Shown in pieces: positions 18,005-26,809 of a stretch of 64,000 bases of DNA. Origin of the DNA: Parasegetibacter sp. NRK P23 (GTDB taxonomy: Bacteria; Bacteroidota; Bacteroidia; Chitinophagales; Chitinophagaceae). Below the pieces are notes generated by a model, which worked only from the letters and a program-made list of their open reading frames with translations, was not told the origin of the DNA and made no database searches. A program made the translations under genes and the position numbers. The first letter of the stretch is position 1. The number at the start of each line of letters is the position of its first letter. The DNA lies in contig NZ_JAMDLG010000023.1 of NCBI RefSeq assembly GCF_023721715.1, positions 62,001 to 126,000 on the forward strand, given 5' to 3'.

Positions 18005-18937
18005 ATGCTTTCCAACCTCTTTCAAATAAAATATCCCATCATCCAGGCGGGTATGGTATGGGCATCAGGTTGGCGTTTAGCCAGTGCTGTTAGTAATGCC
18101 GGTGGCCTGGGATTGCTGGGTGCGGGCAGTATGTACCCGGATGTGCTGCGCGAACATATTCGTAAATGCAAAGCGGCCACAGATAAGCCTTTCGGTGTGA
18201 ACATCCCATTGTTGTATCCGGGCATTGAGGCGCTGATCGAAATTATTAAAGAAGAAAAAGTTCCCATCGTATTTACTTCAGCCGGAAATCCCGCTACCTG
18301 GACGCCGGTTTTAAAAGCGGCCGGCATTAAAGTGGTGCATGTAGTCAGCAGCAGCAAATTCGCGAAGAAAGCGGAAGATGCGGGTTGCGATGCCGTGGTG
18401 GCAGAAGGTTTTGAAGCGGGCGGCCATAATGGAAGAGAAGAGACCACTACGATGGTGCTGATTCCAGCCGTGGTAAAGGCCGTTTCCATCCCGGTGATTG
18501 CGGCGGGCGGCATTGCTACAGGAAGACAAATGCTTGCGGCATTGGCGTTAGGCGCTTCGGGCGTGCAAGTGGGCACACGGTTCGTGGCCAGTGAAGAAGC
18601 TTCTTCGCATCCCGCGTTTAAGCATGCGGTGCTCCAAAGCAAGGAAGGAGACACCATGCTTTCCATGAAACAACTGGTGCCCGTTCGGTTACTGAAGAAT
18701 GATTTCTTCCTCCAGGTACAGGCGGCTGAACAAAAAGGCGCGTCTCCCGAAATATTGAAAACAATACTTGGAAGGGCGCGCGCCAAAAAAGGCATGTTTG
18801 AAGGTGATATGCAGGAAGGCGAACTGGAAATAGGCCAGGTAAGCGCCCTCGTGGATACCATTCAGCCGGCCGCTGCCATCGTTACTGAATTGTGGAACGA
18901 ATACCAGGACGCGAAACTTGCGCTCTGCGACCAATAA
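18005..18937 (+). CDS. FabK / nitronate monooxygenase family FMN oxidoreductase
   Basis: The 310-residue TIM-barrel flavoprotein begins with the family's LFQIKYPIIQAGM. It contains SNAGGLGLLGAG (phosphate/FMN site, about 31-42), the AEGFEAGGHNG loop with the family histidine (about 136-146), IPVIAAGGIATGRQM and ALGASGVQVGTRF. The same fold serves nitronate monooxygenases and the enoyl-ACP reductase FabK. Overall length (about 310) and motifs do not distinguish them. Start ATG at 18005 is 36 bases after the nucleotidyltransferase stop, so co-transcription is likely. Its stop codon abuts the convergent amidase gene with no gap. Confidence 0.85.
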   Translation: MLSNLFQIKYPIIQAGMVWASGWRLASAVSNAGGLGLLGAGSMYPDVLREHIRKCKAATDKPFGVNIPLLYPGIEALIEIIKEEKVPIVFTSAGNPATWTPVLKAAGIKVVHVVSSSKFAKKAEDAGCDAVVAEGFEAGGHNGREETTTMVLIPAVVKAVSIPVIAAGGIATGRQMLAALALGASGVQVGTRFVASEEASSHPAFKHAVLQSKEGDTMLSMKQLVPVRLLKNDFFLQVQAAEQKGASPEILKTILGRARAKKGMFEGDMQEGELEIGQVSALVDTIQPAAAIVTELWNEYQDAKLALCDQ

Positions 18938-19756
18938 TTATTTAACCAGGTATTTTGTGCTCACCCATCCTTCCAGGTCATTGATGTTGTGCACTTTCCC
19001 GATCACGTCTACAAAGCTCCAGTTGCCTTCTCTTTTTAAGACTTCCACCTTAGTGTCTGCGGGCAATGGGTTGGTGATGGGTTCATACTGTGTGCCCGGG
19101 CCTTTCCGGATATTGACCGCCGTACTGGTTTTATAAGTGTCCAGCGCGTCGTCTTTCCGGCCCATGATCTTGGAGCGGAAGCTGTTCATCGGGAAAGCCG
19201 GTCCCGGATCACTTTTGCGGATGGGCGAAATATCATCGTGTCCCACCACATCCTCAAGGCCGTAAGTTTTCACGAGCAGCGCGCCGATCTCAGCGGTCAC
19301 CTGGAGCTGTTCCTCGGTGTATTCGTGCCAGGCCTGTTCCCGTTGTTCGTTTTTGTGGATGCCCATATAAACATCGCTTTCGGGCACGGTACGTTTGTCT
19401 ACCGGGCATATCCAGGCGTTTCCCGAACGGCTCAGTCTTCCGCCGTTCACCAGTTCAATGCCAATCGAATAGCGGTTCAGCCCGTTGTAACCGTTCCACC
19501 TGCTTTCACCTGCGTGCCAGGTGACTACATCAAATGGCGCGAACTGAATGATGGAGCCGTCGCGGTCGATGATGAGGTGGGCGGAGGCGCTGGCCGTTTT
19601 ATTAAGAAACCAGGATACGGAACCCGCGGCCCTGGTAACCGCCGTGTAATGAATTACGAGGAAAATGGGTGTGTATTTACCGCCTTTGTTGGGTGTGGGG
19701 TGGTAAGTAACCTGTTTGCCATCGTTGCCGAAAAGCAGGTTGTTGACGATTTTCAT
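18938..19756 (-). CDS. N-acetylmuramoyl-L-alanine amidase with SH3-like domain
   Basis: The 272-residue enzyme has an Amidase_2 (AmpD/T7 lysozyme-like) domain at about 20-195 and a bacterial SH3 domain at about 210-270 (VNIRKGPGTQYEPI...WVSTKYLVK). Zinc ligands and active-site residues are visible: H36 in VIHYTA, H173 in VVGHDDISP, D183 in RKSDPGPAFP. It cleaves the lactyl-amide bond between MurNAc and the stem peptide. There is no signal peptide, so it either acts on recycled muropeptides in the cytoplasm like AmpD or is exported by another route. The SH3 domain, usually a wall-binding module, sits oddly with a cytosolic site. Confidence 0.92.
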   Translation of the reverse strand: MKIVNNLLFGNDGKQVTYHPTPNKGGKYTPIFLVIHYTAVTRAAGSVSWFLNKTASASAHLIIDRDGSIIQFAPFDVVTWHAGESRWNGYNGLNRYSIGIELVNGGRLSRSGNAWICPVDKRTVPESDVYMGIHKNEQREQAWHEYTEEQLQVTAEIGALLVKTYGLEDVVGHDDISPIRKSDPGPAFPMNSFRSKIMGRKDDALDTYKTSTAVNIRKGPGTQYEPITNPLPADTKVEVLKREGNWSFVDVIGKVHNINDLEGWVSTKYLVK

Positions 19757-19971
19757 GCTGATAGGTTGTTAGTGATGAATAAATGATGACCGCGTTGCAG
19801 CGGTGTTTCACTATTAATCAAAGCATTCAACCATTTACCAACAGGAACAGGAAATAAAATCCCACATAAGTTAAACATTCCTTGCTGAACGAACAAGAAA
19901 TGATGAGACCCAAAAAAGATGGGCATGATAAACTTATCAATTTTCGGCTTTGATGGGGTAATTTTTTGCAA

Positions 19972-19986
19972 GTGTTCTATGAACAC
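19972..19986 (+). promoter_or_regulatory. Palindromic operator candidate upstream of SusC operon
   Basis: GTGTTC-TAT-GAACAC is a perfect 6-3-6 inverted repeat ending 6 bases before the candidate -7 box. It therefore sits where the spacer of a Bacteroidota promoter would be, a position suited to repression by a dimeric regulator. Confidence 0.45.
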
Positions 19987-19992
19987 CTAATA

Positions 19993-20000
19993 TAAATTTG
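19993..20000 (+). promoter_or_regulatory. Candidate -7 box for the first SusC/SusD operon
   Basis: TAAATTTG matches TAnnTTTG exactly. A TTTTTTG tract 24 bases upstream (19962-19968) may act as the -33 element, though the spacing is a little long. The predicted leader is about 160 nt. Confidence 0.45.
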
Positions 20001-20163
20001 TCTCGGTCATTGGAGAAGTCGGTTTTTACCGGGGAATGAAAATCTGTAAAAAGGTTTAGGGTGCGCGAGTTGCGTACCCGTTTCGATTGTTGCTATCTGC
20101 ATTTAATATCCGCGCTCATATTTTTTTAAACCAATTAACTAACACGCTAATCAAACTTGGCTT

Positions 20164-23100
20164 ATGAGGATTCTCATGCTATTTCTCATTTGTTGCCTCG
20201 TGGGTAACACCCTACGGGCTCAACAGGTTACCGGTACCGTAAAGGACGATATGGGCAGCCCTATGCAGGCTGTATCTGTTCTTGTACGTGGCACCGGCGC
20301 CGCTGCGCAAACGAACGACAAAGGCGTCTTTTCGGTAAAGGCCGCAGGCAATGCCACCCTTGAAATTTCCATGGTAGGTTTCACCACACAGGTCATCGCT
20401 GTAAACAACAGGAGCGATATTGATGTGGTGCTGAAACCTACGGACAGCCGAATGGATGAGGTGATGGTGGTAGGCTACCAGAAAATTTCCAGGAAGAAGA
20501 ACACCGCCGCCGTATCCAGTATCTCGGGCAAGGAACTCGCCAACCTTCCGGCCGCCAGTTTCGATCAGTTGCTACAGGGCCGCCTGGCAGGGGTGAACGT
20601 CCAGAACTTTACGGGAGAACCTGGGGCAACGCCTTCGGTTCAGGTAAGGGGTAACAACTCCATCAGCCGCGATTATGATCAGTATGCAGTAATCAACCAG
20701 CCATTGTATGTGGTGGATGGTGTGCCTCAGCCCGCACAGGAGAACTACAACCCTGGTATGGGAACGGGTACCAACTTTATCGCAGGCATCAGTCCGCAGG
20801 ACATTGAAAGCATCGACGTACTGCGCGATGCTTCCGCCGCTGCCATCTATGGTTCCAGGGCCGCGAACGGGGTGATCATGATTACTACTAAAAAAGGGGT
20901 AAACACCGAGCCGCGTGTAAATCTCTCGATCTTTACAGGGTTTACGCAGCGGCCTGAATTAAGGAATGCTTCGATAGGGGTTACGGAAAGAAGACAAAAG
21001 CTTGATCTGCTGGGCGACCTGCTGGCGCAAAGTCGTATTGACGCGAATTACATGAGAAATTTGCCGTACCTGCTGAGTGACAGCCTTAACCCGGCTTATA
21101 ATGCCAATACAGATTGGCAGGATATGTTTTACCAGGTGGGCAGAGTAAACAGCGCTGATCTTGGATTGAGTGGCGGTGGGCAGGGAGGAATGACTTATCG
21201 CTTCAGCACTACATATTATGACGAAGAAGGTATTTTGAAAGCAACGGGCTTTACCCGTTATACCATGCGCCTGAATCTTATGTCCAGGGCCATGCGGCAG
21301 AAACTTACCATTAACCCGATAATTTCCTATAGCAGAACGCAAAGAGCAAGAGGTTCCGGATCCGTAGGACTTTCATCCACCACTATGCCAAGCTCTCTTT
21401 TCAACCTGACCGAGGCGAAGAAAGCCGGTATGTTGGGCGCCTACAATGAGAATCTCGATGAGAACCTGAACGGTATGTTCTCCCTGAATATGAACCTTGG
21501 TTATGAGTTTTCCCGCAAGTTCAACTTTACGTCCCAATCATCTTACATGATGAATGACGCGAGAAGGGATTACAACAGGACGAATGAGCTCAACGGAGGT
21601 CAGGGTAACTACTCTTCCGCTTACAGCAGTGTGGGTTTGAATGTGCGTACTTCCAACTACTTTACTTATATAAACCACTTCGGAAAGCATAACCTCAATC
21701 TGATTTTTGGCACGGATGCCGAGTTCAACCAATATAAGGATGTTTTTGCCTCCGGAAGTAACGGTGTAGCCGATCAGATCCAGGTGGTGGCTGGCTTCCA
21801 GCAAAGAAACCTCAGTGCCTCTTCCAGCTACAATGCCCATGGCTTGTTATCAGCATACACCAGGGTTGCTTACGATTTTAAAGACAGGTATATTCTCTCA
21901 GGGGTAATTCGTGGTGACGCATCCTCCCGCTTCGGTGAAAACAATAAATGGGGCTTTTTCCCCGCGGCTTCGGCAGCATGGCTCATTTCAGAGGAAGATT
22001 TCATGCGCGACAAGTTTCGTAATCTCTCTCTCCTGAAATTGAGGGCCACCTATGGTTCTTCCGGTAACCTTCCCGGGAACAACTACCTCGCTTATGATCT
22101 TTACAGGGTTAATGCCGGCGGATACTTTGGTAGTTCAGGCGCCACCTCTTATAATGGCGTGGCCGCCATCACGCCTAATTTTGTGAATGGCGTGGCCCAA
22201 CCAGGCATCAGCTGGGAGAAATCCAGTGAATGGAACATTGGTATAGAAACTGAATGGTACAACGGGAAATACCAGGCGATGTTTGATATCTATAACAGGG
22301 AAAGGAAACAAACATTGATGGATGTTATCCTTCCTGTAACAACCGGGTACGACTATGCCAAAACCAACTCTGTAGGTATCCGTAACTATGGCGCTGAACT
22401 GGTGCTGCAGGCCAACCCACTGCCCAGGCAGGGAGCCCTGAGCTGGATGAGTCGCCTGAACATCTCATACAACCGTAACCAGGTGATGTCACTTCCCAAT
22501 GATGGAAGAGATATTATTTTCTCCAACGGCTCTTTCGATAAAACACATATCCTGTCAGTAGGAAAGGCCATCAATACATTTTATCTCTATCATACAAGAG
22601 GTATTTTCTCCGACCTTACAGATATTCCCGTTAACCCCTATACCGGGGATCGCTATGGCGTGGGTTCCGTGAGTTCAGGGTCTACCTCTCCTTATCAACC
22701 AGGCGATATGTGGTTTTATGATCTGGACAATGATTACAGGATAAACCCTTTCAACGACAACATGAATCCGGATAAAATCCCTTATGGTGATCCAAATCCC
22801 AAATTCACCGGCGGATGGTTGAATAATTTCACGTTTAAGAATTTTACACTGGGGGTATTCACCACATTCGTGTTTGACCGGGATGTCCTGAATCTTTTTG
22901 AATCTGATATCTATGACAGTTTCTCTTCCAATAGTGATCTTGGCCGCTTCGCGGATCTTTCCCTGCCCGATTTCTCAAAACTGAACATGTGGAGAAAACC
23001 CGGTGATCAGGCCGATTACCCGATGTTTCCGATCAACACTTACCGCTACTATTATGTAAGGGGCCAGAGTTTCTTCGTAGACAAAGGTGATTTCGTGCGC

Positions 23101-23319
23101 ATTAAGAGCATCAACGTAGGGTATAATATCGGAGAATCGCTGCTCAAGAAGTTAAAGCTCCGCCAGTTGTATTTCTACGGCGTAATGGACAATGTACTGA
23201 TGTTCCAGCGTTCAGAAAGATTACCTGATGCTGAAGCGGTTGATTTTTACGGGCAGTACTCCGGTGGAGGATATCCGATTCCGAAAAAATACACGATAGG
23301 CGTACAGGTTCAGTTTTAA
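20164..23319 (+). CDS. SusC/RagA-family TonB-linked outer membrane protein
   Basis: This 1,051-residue outer-membrane importer works with the adjacent SusD lipoprotein. Layout: signal peptide (to about residue 19, ...TLRAQ), a carboxypeptidase-regulatory-like domain (about 20-95), a plug (about 100-230) and a 22-strand barrel. The plug carries LLQGRLAGVNVQ, VQVRGNNSI, LYVVDGVPQ and SIDVLRDASAAAIYGSRAANGVI, and the barrel ends in ...GVQVQF with terminal F. No STN domain and no neighbouring FecI/FecR pair are present, so induction probably does not go through transmembrane signalling by this protein. Four genes follow on the same strand with 7-26-base gaps. The cargo (glycan, peptide or other) is not evident, since no glycoside hydrolase is in the operon. 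Confidence 0.95.
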   Translation: MRILMLFLICCLVGNTLRAQQVTGTVKDDMGSPMQAVSVLVRGTGAAAQTNDKGVFSVKAAGNATLEISMVGFTTQVIAVNNRSDIDVVLKPTDSRMDEVMVVGYQKISRKKNTAAVSSISGKELANLPAASFDQLLQGRLAGVNVQNFTGEPGATPSVQVRGNNSISRDYDQYAVINQPLYVVDGVPQPAQENYNPGMGTGTNFIAGISPQDIESIDVLRDASAAAIYGSRAANGVIMITTKKGVNTEPRVNLSIFTGFTQRPELRNASIGVTERRQKLDLLGDLLAQSRIDANYMRNLPYLLSDSLNPAYNANTDWQDMFYQVGRVNSADLGLSGGGQGGMTYRFSTTYYDEEGILKATGFTRYTMRLNLMSRAMRQKLTINPIISYSRTQRARGSGSVGLSSTTMPSSLFNLTEAKKAGMLGAYNENLDENLNGMFSLNMNLGYEFSRKFNFTSQSSYMMNDARRDYNRTNELNGGQGNYSSAYSSVGLNVRTSNYFTYINHFGKHNLNLIFGTDAEFNQYKDVFASGSNGVADQIQVVAGFQQRNLSASSSYNAHGLLSAYTRVAYDFKDRYILSGVIRGDASSRFGENNKWGFFPAASAAWLISEEDFMRDKFRNLSLLKLRATYGSSGNLPGNNYLAYDLYRVNAGGYFGSSGATSYNGVAAITPNFVNGVAQPGISWEKSSEWNIGIETEWYNGKYQAMFDIYNRERKQTLMDVILPVTTGYDYAKTNSVGIRNYGAELVLQANPLPRQGALSWMSRLNISYNRNQVMSLPNDGRDIIFSNGSFDKTHILSVGKAINTFYLYHTRGIFSDLTDIPVNPYTGDRYGVGSVSSGSTSPYQPGDMWFYDLDNDYRINPFNDNMNPDKIPYGDPNPKFTGGWLNNFTFKNFTLGVFTTFVFDRDVLNLFESDIYDSFSSNSDLGRFADLSLPDFSKLNMWRKPGDQADYPMFPINTYRYYYVRGQSFFVDKGDFVRIKSINVGYNIGESLLKKLKLRQLYFYGVMDNVLMFQRSERLPDAEAVDFYGQYSGGGYPIPKKYTIGVQVQF

Positions 23320-23326
23320 TTCAAAA

Positions 23327-24940
23327 ATGGAAAAAATGAAAAGGAAACTATTCTTCAATATACTGCTCCTTTGCAGTCTGGGAACGCTTTTTTCCTGTAA
23401 GAAATTACTCGAACAGGAGCCAAAGAACTCAACATATGGCGATGCGTTCTGGTCCGACCCCAGAGCCGGGGCCAACGCGGTGGCAGGCAATTATGCTTTG
23501 CTGAGAGACGCACTGTCTACAGGCATATACAATACTTGGAACAGGTATTATATGTATGGAGATGCCGCGGCTGATATTGAATATGCCATGAGGTACAACG
23601 ACGGGCAGGGAAACGCAGAGGTGCATTCTGGAAGATTCGAAAGTAATTACACTGTGCTGGCTCTTGGCGATTGGAGCGGCTATCTCAGAACCGTAGCGAT
23701 GGCCAACATCGTTTATAAAAAGATGTCGGAAGTGCCCGATGAATTGCTGAACTACCACCAGGACCCCATCACTTACAGGAACAATGTACTGGGGCAGGCC
23801 CTGTTTATCCGGGCACTCACTTATTTTATGATGGTAAGGATATGGGGCGATGTTCCGCTGGTTACAGAAGCTTACGAAGATCCTATTACTGCGCCACAGT
23901 TGGGAAGGACTCCCAAACTGGAGGTAATGGCGCAAATTGAAAAAGATTGTGAAGCCGCGCTGGCATTACTGGGTTGGAGTTATTCAAGCCCCTCAGACAG
24001 GGCCGTGACAGCAAACAAAGGCTCCGTTTACGCACTGCTCGCGCACCTGTATCTCTGGAGAGCTACCGTTACAAATGTTCAGAATGACGCACCCATTATG
24101 GCCGATGTGGACAAAGCCGCGGATGCCATTGCCCAGATAGAAGCAAACGGAGGATATGCGCTGACCGATACCAACAGGTATTACCAGACGTTTATCGGCA
24201 GGTCTACAGAAAGCATTTTTGAAATAAACAAAAGTGAGGATACTCAGGAAGGCTCCAGCGATCATATAGGGCGTTGGTTCCTCAATAATACCAATGTTCC
24301 GTATTTCACCTCCACGCCGTATTACTATGTGAAACCTTCCTACCTCACCAGTCATTTTTATGAGATCAAAACAGTTTGGCAGTGGGTATGGGAAAACAAC
24401 GCGTGGGTATGGAAAGGTGTGGCCTCAAAAGTGTTGGATACCACGGACCTCAGGTTCAGGAGAAACTTCCAGTTCACCAATACAAATTATCCTACCTCTA
24501 TCAAGTACAGCAATGTTATTTACAGGAACCCGGGACAACAAAGAGACGGGTACTTCAGTAACAATATGAATATTTTCCGCTTGTCTGATATGTTGTTGTT
24601 GAAAGCTGAAATCGCGTTGTACAGGAATCAGGTGCCCACAGCCATTGAAATTATCAATGGTTTCAGAAGAAGAAACGGAGGGTCGGCCCTCGGATTTGTT
24701 CCGGATAACGCTACGAAGGCCACCGTTATGTCGGAATATATTATTGAAAGAGCAAAAGAGCTTTTCGTGGAAGGACATTTATACTACGACCTCGTGAGAA
24801 CCAGGAAAGCCCTCGACCTCGTGCCATATCTGAATGCCGATCGCTTCAGGCAGGAAGGGTTTTACTGGCCGGTGAGCCCGCAGTTATTCAGCAATAACAG
24901 GTTCCTGGTGCAAACACAGTACTGGAGAGGTAAAATATAA
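23327..24940 (+). CDS. SusD/RagB-family nutrient-binding lipoprotein
   Basis: The 537-residue surface lipoprotein has a lipobox LFSC with C24 as the lipidated residue, then the usual KKLLEQEPKN segment. A TPR-rich SusD fold follows (ALFIRALTYFMMVRIWGDVPLVTEAY, about 150-185, and VRTRKALDLVPYLNADRF near the end). It caps the SusC pore and binds the ligand. It starts 7 bases after susC. An internal ATG three codons in (23336) would also work. It is preceded and followed by genes of the same operon. Confidence 0.95.
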   Translation: MEKMKRKLFFNILLLCSLGTLFSCKKLLEQEPKNSTYGDAFWSDPRAGANAVAGNYALLRDALSTGIYNTWNRYYMYGDAAADIEYAMRYNDGQGNAEVHSGRFESNYTVLALGDWSGYLRTVAMANIVYKKMSEVPDELLNYHQDPITYRNNVLGQALFIRALTYFMMVRIWGDVPLVTEAYEDPITAPQLGRTPKLEVMAQIEKDCEAALALLGWSYSSPSDRAVTANKGSVYALLAHLYLWRATVTNVQNDAPIMADVDKAADAIAQIEANGGYALTDTNRYYQTFIGRSTESIFEINKSEDTQEGSSDHIGRWFLNNTNVPYFTSTPYYYVKPSYLTSHFYEIKTVWQWVWENNAWVWKGVASKVLDTTDLRFRRNFQFTNTNYPTSIKYSNVIYRNPGQQRDGYFSNNMNIFRLSDMLLLKAEIALYRNQVPTAIEIINGFRRRNGGSALGFVPDNATKATVMSEYIIERAKELFVEGHLYYDLVRTRKALDLVPYLNADRFRQEGFYWPVSPQLFSNNRFLVQTQYWRGKI

Positions 24941-24963
24941 AATGTAACCCAAACTAATGTATT

Positions 24964-25659
24964 ATGAAACAAACCCGATCTGCATATTTTCTCGTGTTCG
25001 CTTTCCTTCTTTGCAGTCTCTTCTCCTGTAAGAAGAATAGTTACAAAAATGATGGGGGCGTGCACAATGAAAAGGTAAACATGACCACCTATGAGTACCT
25101 GAGCTCCAAGCCTATCTTTGATTCACTTGTAAAGGCGATCGATCTCGCAGGACTCAAAGACCTGGTGAACAGTAATATCACCTTCTTCGCGGTGACGAAC
25201 TGGGGCGTGAATGACTATATGCTGGCGAAAAAACAGCAGAAGATTATCGCGGTTGGAAACGAGAACATCTCTTTCAGTATGGATTCCCTGGACAAGGAGG
25301 TTTTAGGCGATTCATTGAAAATGTACATGTTTGACGGATTACTCACCCGTGATAAATTGAATACGAAGGGCGCTTACTATCAAAGCTTGTTCGGTCCAAT
25401 GGCGGGCGATAAGAAACTCTACCTTAAACTCAGGCGCACATTGGATTATAACGCTTATGTAGATTATGTAGATTACCTGAACTACACGATGGTGATAGGA
25501 ACACTGGACGCGGATGAACCGGTTGGCACGCAAATACCTCCAACGCTGCGCGACCGAACGGAAGACTGTCAAACATCAGGTATCATCACAACAACCGGGG
25601 TGATCCATGTGCTGAACAACTACCATCGTTTGTTCTTCAATACAGAACCACTACCCTGA
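24964..25659 (+). CDS. Fasciclin-domain lipoprotein
   Basis: A 231-residue lipoprotein: hydrophobic leader with lipobox SLFSC (C22) followed by KK. The rest is one FAS1-like domain: TTYEYLSSKPIFDSLVKAIDLAGLKDLVNSNITFFAVTNWGV matches the H1 region and GIITTTGVIHVLNNYHRLFF matches the H2 box of fasciclin domains. FAS1 domains are adhesion or ligand-binding modules. In SusC/SusD operons they occur as extra surface proteins of unknown role. It lies 23 bases after susD, in the same operon. Confidence 0.82.
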   Translation: MKQTRSAYFLVFAFLLCSLFSCKKNSYKNDGGVHNEKVNMTTYEYLSSKPIFDSLVKAIDLAGLKDLVNSNITFFAVTNWGVNDYMLAKKQQKIIAVGNENISFSMDSLDKEVLGDSLKMYMFDGLLTRDKLNTKGAYYQSLFGPMAGDKKLYLKLRRTLDYNAYVDYVDYLNYTMVIGTLDADEPVGTQIPPTLRDRTEDCQTSGIITTTGVIHVLNNYHRLFFNTEPLP

Positions 25660-25685
25660 TCTGTTCATCTATTTAATCTTAAAGT

Positions 25686-26663
25686 ATGAGAAATAAAATA
25701 TTACTGGGTATCATCGCTGCAGCCGCAATTGTTATCGGTTGTAAGAAAATAAGAGAAGGATTCCTTAGCGACACGATCCGCTACAAAGACAGGGTGCTTT
25801 ATGCGAAAAGGGGAATGGCGCTTACCATGTCTGACGCGATCAATTCAGATGGTTCCACTCCGCCCATTCATTTTGAATTGCAGAACCTGCGCAATAAACA
25901 AACCGGTGAACCTGCCCCGGCAGCGTTTTTTACCGAATACGAAGTATTGGTTTTTAAAGAAGGTGAGGTATTCATCGCCGAACAGGATACCACTGTTGAA
26001 CTTCTGAACAAAAAAAGAGAACTGAAGAAAATTACTCCGATGGTGTTCAATGAAGTCAGTGGACAATTGGTGTTCAATCGTGCTTCAGCAAACCTTCCAC
26101 TTGGAGAATATACCTTTGATCTTGAAGCAAGAAACGTATGGGGTTCAAAGTCTTACCCCGATTTCGCCGACATTCATGTGGTGGAACCTTCCACATCCGA
26201 TGTGTTCGAACTCACATATACCGCTGCCACCGGCTCTAATACCAGCGAAGTATTTACAGGAATCAAAGCGCCGGTGGTTACCGCGAAGAAGATTTCAAAC
26301 GAAGGTGCAAGGGTAATCCTGAAATATGTGGATAAAAACGGCCGCGCTTTTGACCCATCAAAAGGCCAGATCATCAAACGTGGCGACCGTCCATTCTTTG
26401 AAACCCACGCTAAATTTAATCCGGTAATATACTCCGATACCGCGGTGATCTGCGATTTTGAAGTGGCGCCATTCCCCCTGCAGAAATATATTGCCGGAGG
26501 AACCGATTGGGGTTACCTGCTGTACTACAGGATTCCCAGGCAGTTCATCAATATCGATGGATTGCCAGACAATAACGCCAATCCGGTGGTGGCGTTCCAG
26601 ATTAAAATGGAAGGTACTTATGTGGTGGAAGTAAAACTTACCGACGCCACAAGAATTGACTAA
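25686..26663 (+). CDS. DUF5007-like surface lipoprotein
   Basis: A 325-residue lipoprotein (leader ending VIGC, C19, then KK) with an all-beta make-up. The N-terminal part (about 40-170) resembles a cadherin/Ig-like sandwich (GEYTFDLEARNVWGSKSYPDFADI). The remainder is a beta-rich domain I associate, with moderate confidence, with DUF5007, which accompanies SusC/SusD/fasciclin operons. It is the last gene of the operon, 27 bases after the fasciclin gene and just before a strong terminator. Its role may be ligand binding or stabilising the SusCD complex, which is inference. Confidence 0.7.
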   Translation: MRNKILLGIIAAAAIVIGCKKIREGFLSDTIRYKDRVLYAKRGMALTMSDAINSDGSTPPIHFELQNLRNKQTGEPAPAAFFTEYEVLVFKEGEVFIAEQDTTVELLNKKRELKKITPMVFNEVSGQLVFNRASANLPLGEYTFDLEARNVWGSKSYPDFADIHVVEPSTSDVFELTYTAATGSNTSEVFTGIKAPVVTAKKISNEGARVILKYVDKNGRAFDPSKGQIIKRGDRPFFETHAKFNPVIYSDTAVICDFEVAPFPLQKYIAGGTDWGYLLYYRIPRQFINIDGLPDNNANPVVAFQIKMEGTYVVEVKLTDATRID

Positions 26664-26680
26664 ACCATATAGATTTATGC

Positions 26681-26713
26681 AAAAAGCCGTCTCCCAAAGA
26701 GACGGTTTTTTTT
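26681..26713 (+). terminator. Terminator of the first SusC/SusD operon
   Basis: CCGTCTC (26687-26693) pairs with GAGACGG (26699-26705), followed by a run of eight T; an A run lies on the left, so it can also act on the minus strand. Confidence 0.85.
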
Positions 26714-26809
26714 ATGACAGTCATAGCGCTGCAAAAAAATACACCGGCTATCGTCATGGCTGACCAATAACCGGTGTTGCTACATCTACACGACAAGTCG
26801 ATTGCGATC

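Larger units (their letters stand above)
19757..20163. other. 407-base gap ahead of the first SusC operon
   Basis: No convincing gene is present. The stretch holds a short hairpin near the amidase start (ACCGC/GCGGT) and a T-rich tract at 19962-19968. It also carries the palindrome at 19972-19986, an exact -7 box at 19993-20000, and then about 160 bases of untranslated leader before susC without an obvious structure. Confidence 0.6.

Noticed and set aside
18022-18861. 279-codon minus-strand frame in the flavoprotein gene
   Set aside because: Antisense shadow with Ser/Ala/Pro-rich translation; the plus-strand gene has all the family motifs.
20001-20163. Riboswitch in the long leader of the first susC
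   Set aside because: No conserved aptamer core or strong stems could be recognised in the 160 bases.
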